A stretch of 6,422 bases of DNA from Acidimicrobiia bacterium (GTDB lineage: Bacteria; Actinomycetota; Acidimicrobiia; Spongiisociales; SHLN01). The stretch is taken from contig JAUXJL010000122.1 of the NCBI GenBank assembly GCA_030624805.1, positions 1 through 6,422 of the forward strand, written 5' to 3'. The notes under the pieces are model-generated. The model saw nothing but the letters and a program-made list of their open reading frames with translations, was not told the origin of the DNA and did no database searches. Numbering within the stretch: position 1 is the stretch's first letter; each line of letters begins with the position of its first letter. The position numbers and the translations under genes are program-made. This document shows, piece by piece, positions 5,304-6,422 of this stretch.

Positions 5304-6277
5304 CTGAGCTTTCCCTTCGCGTTTCCAGCAACAATCTGATGCTGGAGCTCCTGGGCGATCGCGACCGCCATCTCCGAGACATCGAGACGGCGTTCCCGGA
5401 CGTCCGGTTCGTCGCGCGCGGTAACGAACTCGTAATGACTGGGCCCGACGTTGAGGTGTCAACGGCCCGGACCGCGGTTGAGGAGCTCTTGATCATTGTC
5501 CAGGAAGGCCAGCCGCTCGAACCCGGGCAGGTTGAACGCGTCGTCACGATGGTGCGTGACGACGTGCCGAGCCCTGCGGGTGTGTTTACCGACAGCGTGG
5601 CTGTCGGTCGCGGCAAGTTCGTTCACGCCAAGACCGCCGGTCAGAAACGTTACATCGACGCCATCCGGGATAACACGCTTGTGTTCGGCGTTGGGCCGGC
5701 TGGTACCGGCAAGACCTACCTCGCGATGGCGGCGGCGATAGAGACGCTGACCAGCGGAGCGGTGCGTCGGATTCTTCTCACCCGTCCGGCGGTAGAAGCC
5801 GGAGAGCGCCTCGGGTTTCTCCCCGGTGATTTGCAGGCCAAAGTTGATCCGTACCTGCGCCCCCTCTACGACGCGCTCTACGAGATGCTGGGACCAGACG
5901 AGACCCACCTGCTGATGGACCGGGGAACCATCGAGATCGCGCCTCTTGCCTATATGCGTGGCCGAACTCTCAACGACTCGTTTGTAATTCTCGACGAGGC
6001 CCAGAATACGTCGCCTCAGCAGATGAAGATGTTTCTCACCCGGCTCGGGTTCAACTCCAAGATGGTCATCACCGGCGACATCACTCAGACCGACCTTCCG
6101 TCCGAGATCGGGTCGGGTCTCCGACAAGCCAGGAAGGTGCTGTCGAGGACGCCCGGGGTGGCTTTTGTCACGCTCAAGGCGGTTGACGTTGTCCGCCACC
6201 GCATCGTCGCCGCCATCGTGGAGGCGTACGAGGAGTTCGAAGAAAGCGGGCGATCGGCCCAGGACGGTGGCCCGTGA
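5300..6277 (+). CDS. phoH: PhoH family P-loop ATPase (PhoH-like protein)
   Basis: The product is 325 residues, the usual length for the chromosomal PhoH/YbeZ-type protein. The family has an ATP-binding P-loop fold related to the N-terminal part of superfamily I helicases and is linked to RNA metabolism through its neighbour YbeY; the precise cellular role is unsettled. An N-terminal small domain (about 1-85, with FVARGNELVMTG at 37-48) resembles the KH-like part seen in the family. The ATPase core follows: FVHAKTAGQKRYIDAI (107-122), Walker A GPAGTGKT (132-139), RPAVEAGERLGFLPGDLQAK (162-181), Walker B FVILDEAQN (228-236) and the ITGD motif (257-260). All catalytic motifs are intact. The ATG at 5300 was chosen on the ribosome site and because it begins just before the first conserved strand. 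The stop overlaps the next gene by GTGA, suggesting coupling. Confidence 0.96.
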   Translation: MTELSLRVSSNNLMLELLGDRDRHLRDIETAFPDVRFVARGNELVMTGPDVEVSTARTAVEELLIIVQEGQPLEPGQVERVVTMVRDDVPSPAGVFTDSVAVGRGKFVHAKTAGQKRYIDAIRDNTLVFGVGPAGTGKTYLAMAAAIETLTSGAVRRILLTRPAVEAGERLGFLPGDLQAKVDPYLRPLYDALYEMLGPDETHLLMDRGTIEIAPLAYMRGRTLNDSFVILDEAQNTSPQQMKMFLTRLGFNSKMVITGDITQTDLPSEIGSGLRQARKVLSRTPGVAFVTLKAVDVVRHRIVAAIVEAYEEFEESGRSAQDGGP

Positions 6278-6422
6278 CCAAGCTGCGTGAGCGTCTCCAC
6301 TCAGCCAACATCAGCCCCAGTCTCCTGCGAGGTCTGGCGATTCTCGGAACGGTGGTAGGAGCCTCGATTGCCCTTATCGCCGGCCAACTCGGATCGGTCG
6401 AGCCGCCTGAGCCCGGCCAACC
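6274..6422 (+). CDS. Membrane protein N-terminus, probably PgpH/YqfF-type 7TM-HD phosphodiesterase (3' truncated by window)
   Basis: The frame is open from GTG 6274 to the window end, 49 codons. The GTG overlaps the phoH stop (GTGA). A basic N-terminus (K3, R5, R7, R19) is followed by one hydrophobic segment at about 17-38 (LLRGLAILGTVVGASIALIA), then an acidic, proline-rich stretch (SVEPPEPG). This predicts a cytoplasmic N-terminus and an exported region after the first helix. In many bacteria phoH is followed by a PgpH/YqfF-type protein, with an N-terminal helix, an extracellular domain, seven helices and a cytoplasmic HD domain that degrades c-di-AMP, and then by ybeY. The visible part fits that layout but holds no HD motif, so the assignment rests on position and topology. 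Confidence 0.5.
   Translation, partial: MTKLRERLHSANISPSLLRGLAILGTVVGASIALIAGQLGSVEPPEPGQ

Noticed and set aside
5459..6199. Long open frame on the - strand opposite phoH (246 codons)
   Set aside because: It is opposite the intact ATPase core of phoH and shows no recognisable motif or start context.

Overview
This window is a stretch of conserved bacterial housekeeping genes, all on the + strand and tightly packed. The sequence is clearly GC-rich. The gene order is lepA (3' end) - hemW - hrcA - dnaJ - rsmE - BldD-type regulator - HIT hydrolase - phoH - membrane protein (5' end). This order, GTG starts, a DnaJ2-like context and a BldD-family regulator with an intact C-terminal domain point to an Actinomycetota chromosome. 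A deep-branching class such as Acidimicrobiia is my guess, because a PgpH/YqfF-like membrane gene appears to follow phoH. No mobile element, tRNA, rRNA, CRISPR array or phage gene was seen.

Left part (1-1416): the end of the translation GTPase LepA/EF4 overlaps the start of hemW, a radical-SAM heme chaperone, through a GTGA junction. A stem-loop without a U-tract follows hemW.

Heat-shock part (1465-4278): a TTGACA promoter element and a near-perfect CIRCE operator (TTAGCACTC-N9-GACTGCTAA) precede hrcA, the CIRCE-binding repressor, so hrcA is very likely autoregulated. The right operator arm is repeated exactly 11 bp downstream. hrcA overlaps dnaJ (TGATG), and rsmE follows dnaJ after 3 bases, so the three look like one operon linking stress repression, chaperoning and 16S rRNA methylation.

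Regulator/HIT part (4279-5219): a 115-base spacer carries a possible -10 box and three back-to-back palindromes. It leads into a BldD-type regulator whose C-terminal domain keeps the RxD-x8-RxxD cyclic-di-GMP signature. The next gene is a HIT-family nucleotide hydrolase. Its conserved N-terminus is encoded upstream of every ATG/GTG/TTG codon in its frame and seems to begin at an ATT codon.

Right part (5220-6422): an 80-base spacer has a possible -10 box, a CCTCC/GGAGG hairpin and a six-codon mini-ORF whose stop overlaps the phoH start. phoH (P-loop ATPase/RNA-associated) overlaps by GTGA the first 49 codons of a membrane protein cut by the window end, probably a PgpH/YqfF-type 7TM-HD phosphodiesterase.

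Nothing here is a wholly unknown system. The points most worth a second look are the ATT start, the tandem CIRCE half-site, the BldD/c-di-GMP regulator and its structured leader, and the phoH mini-ORF.
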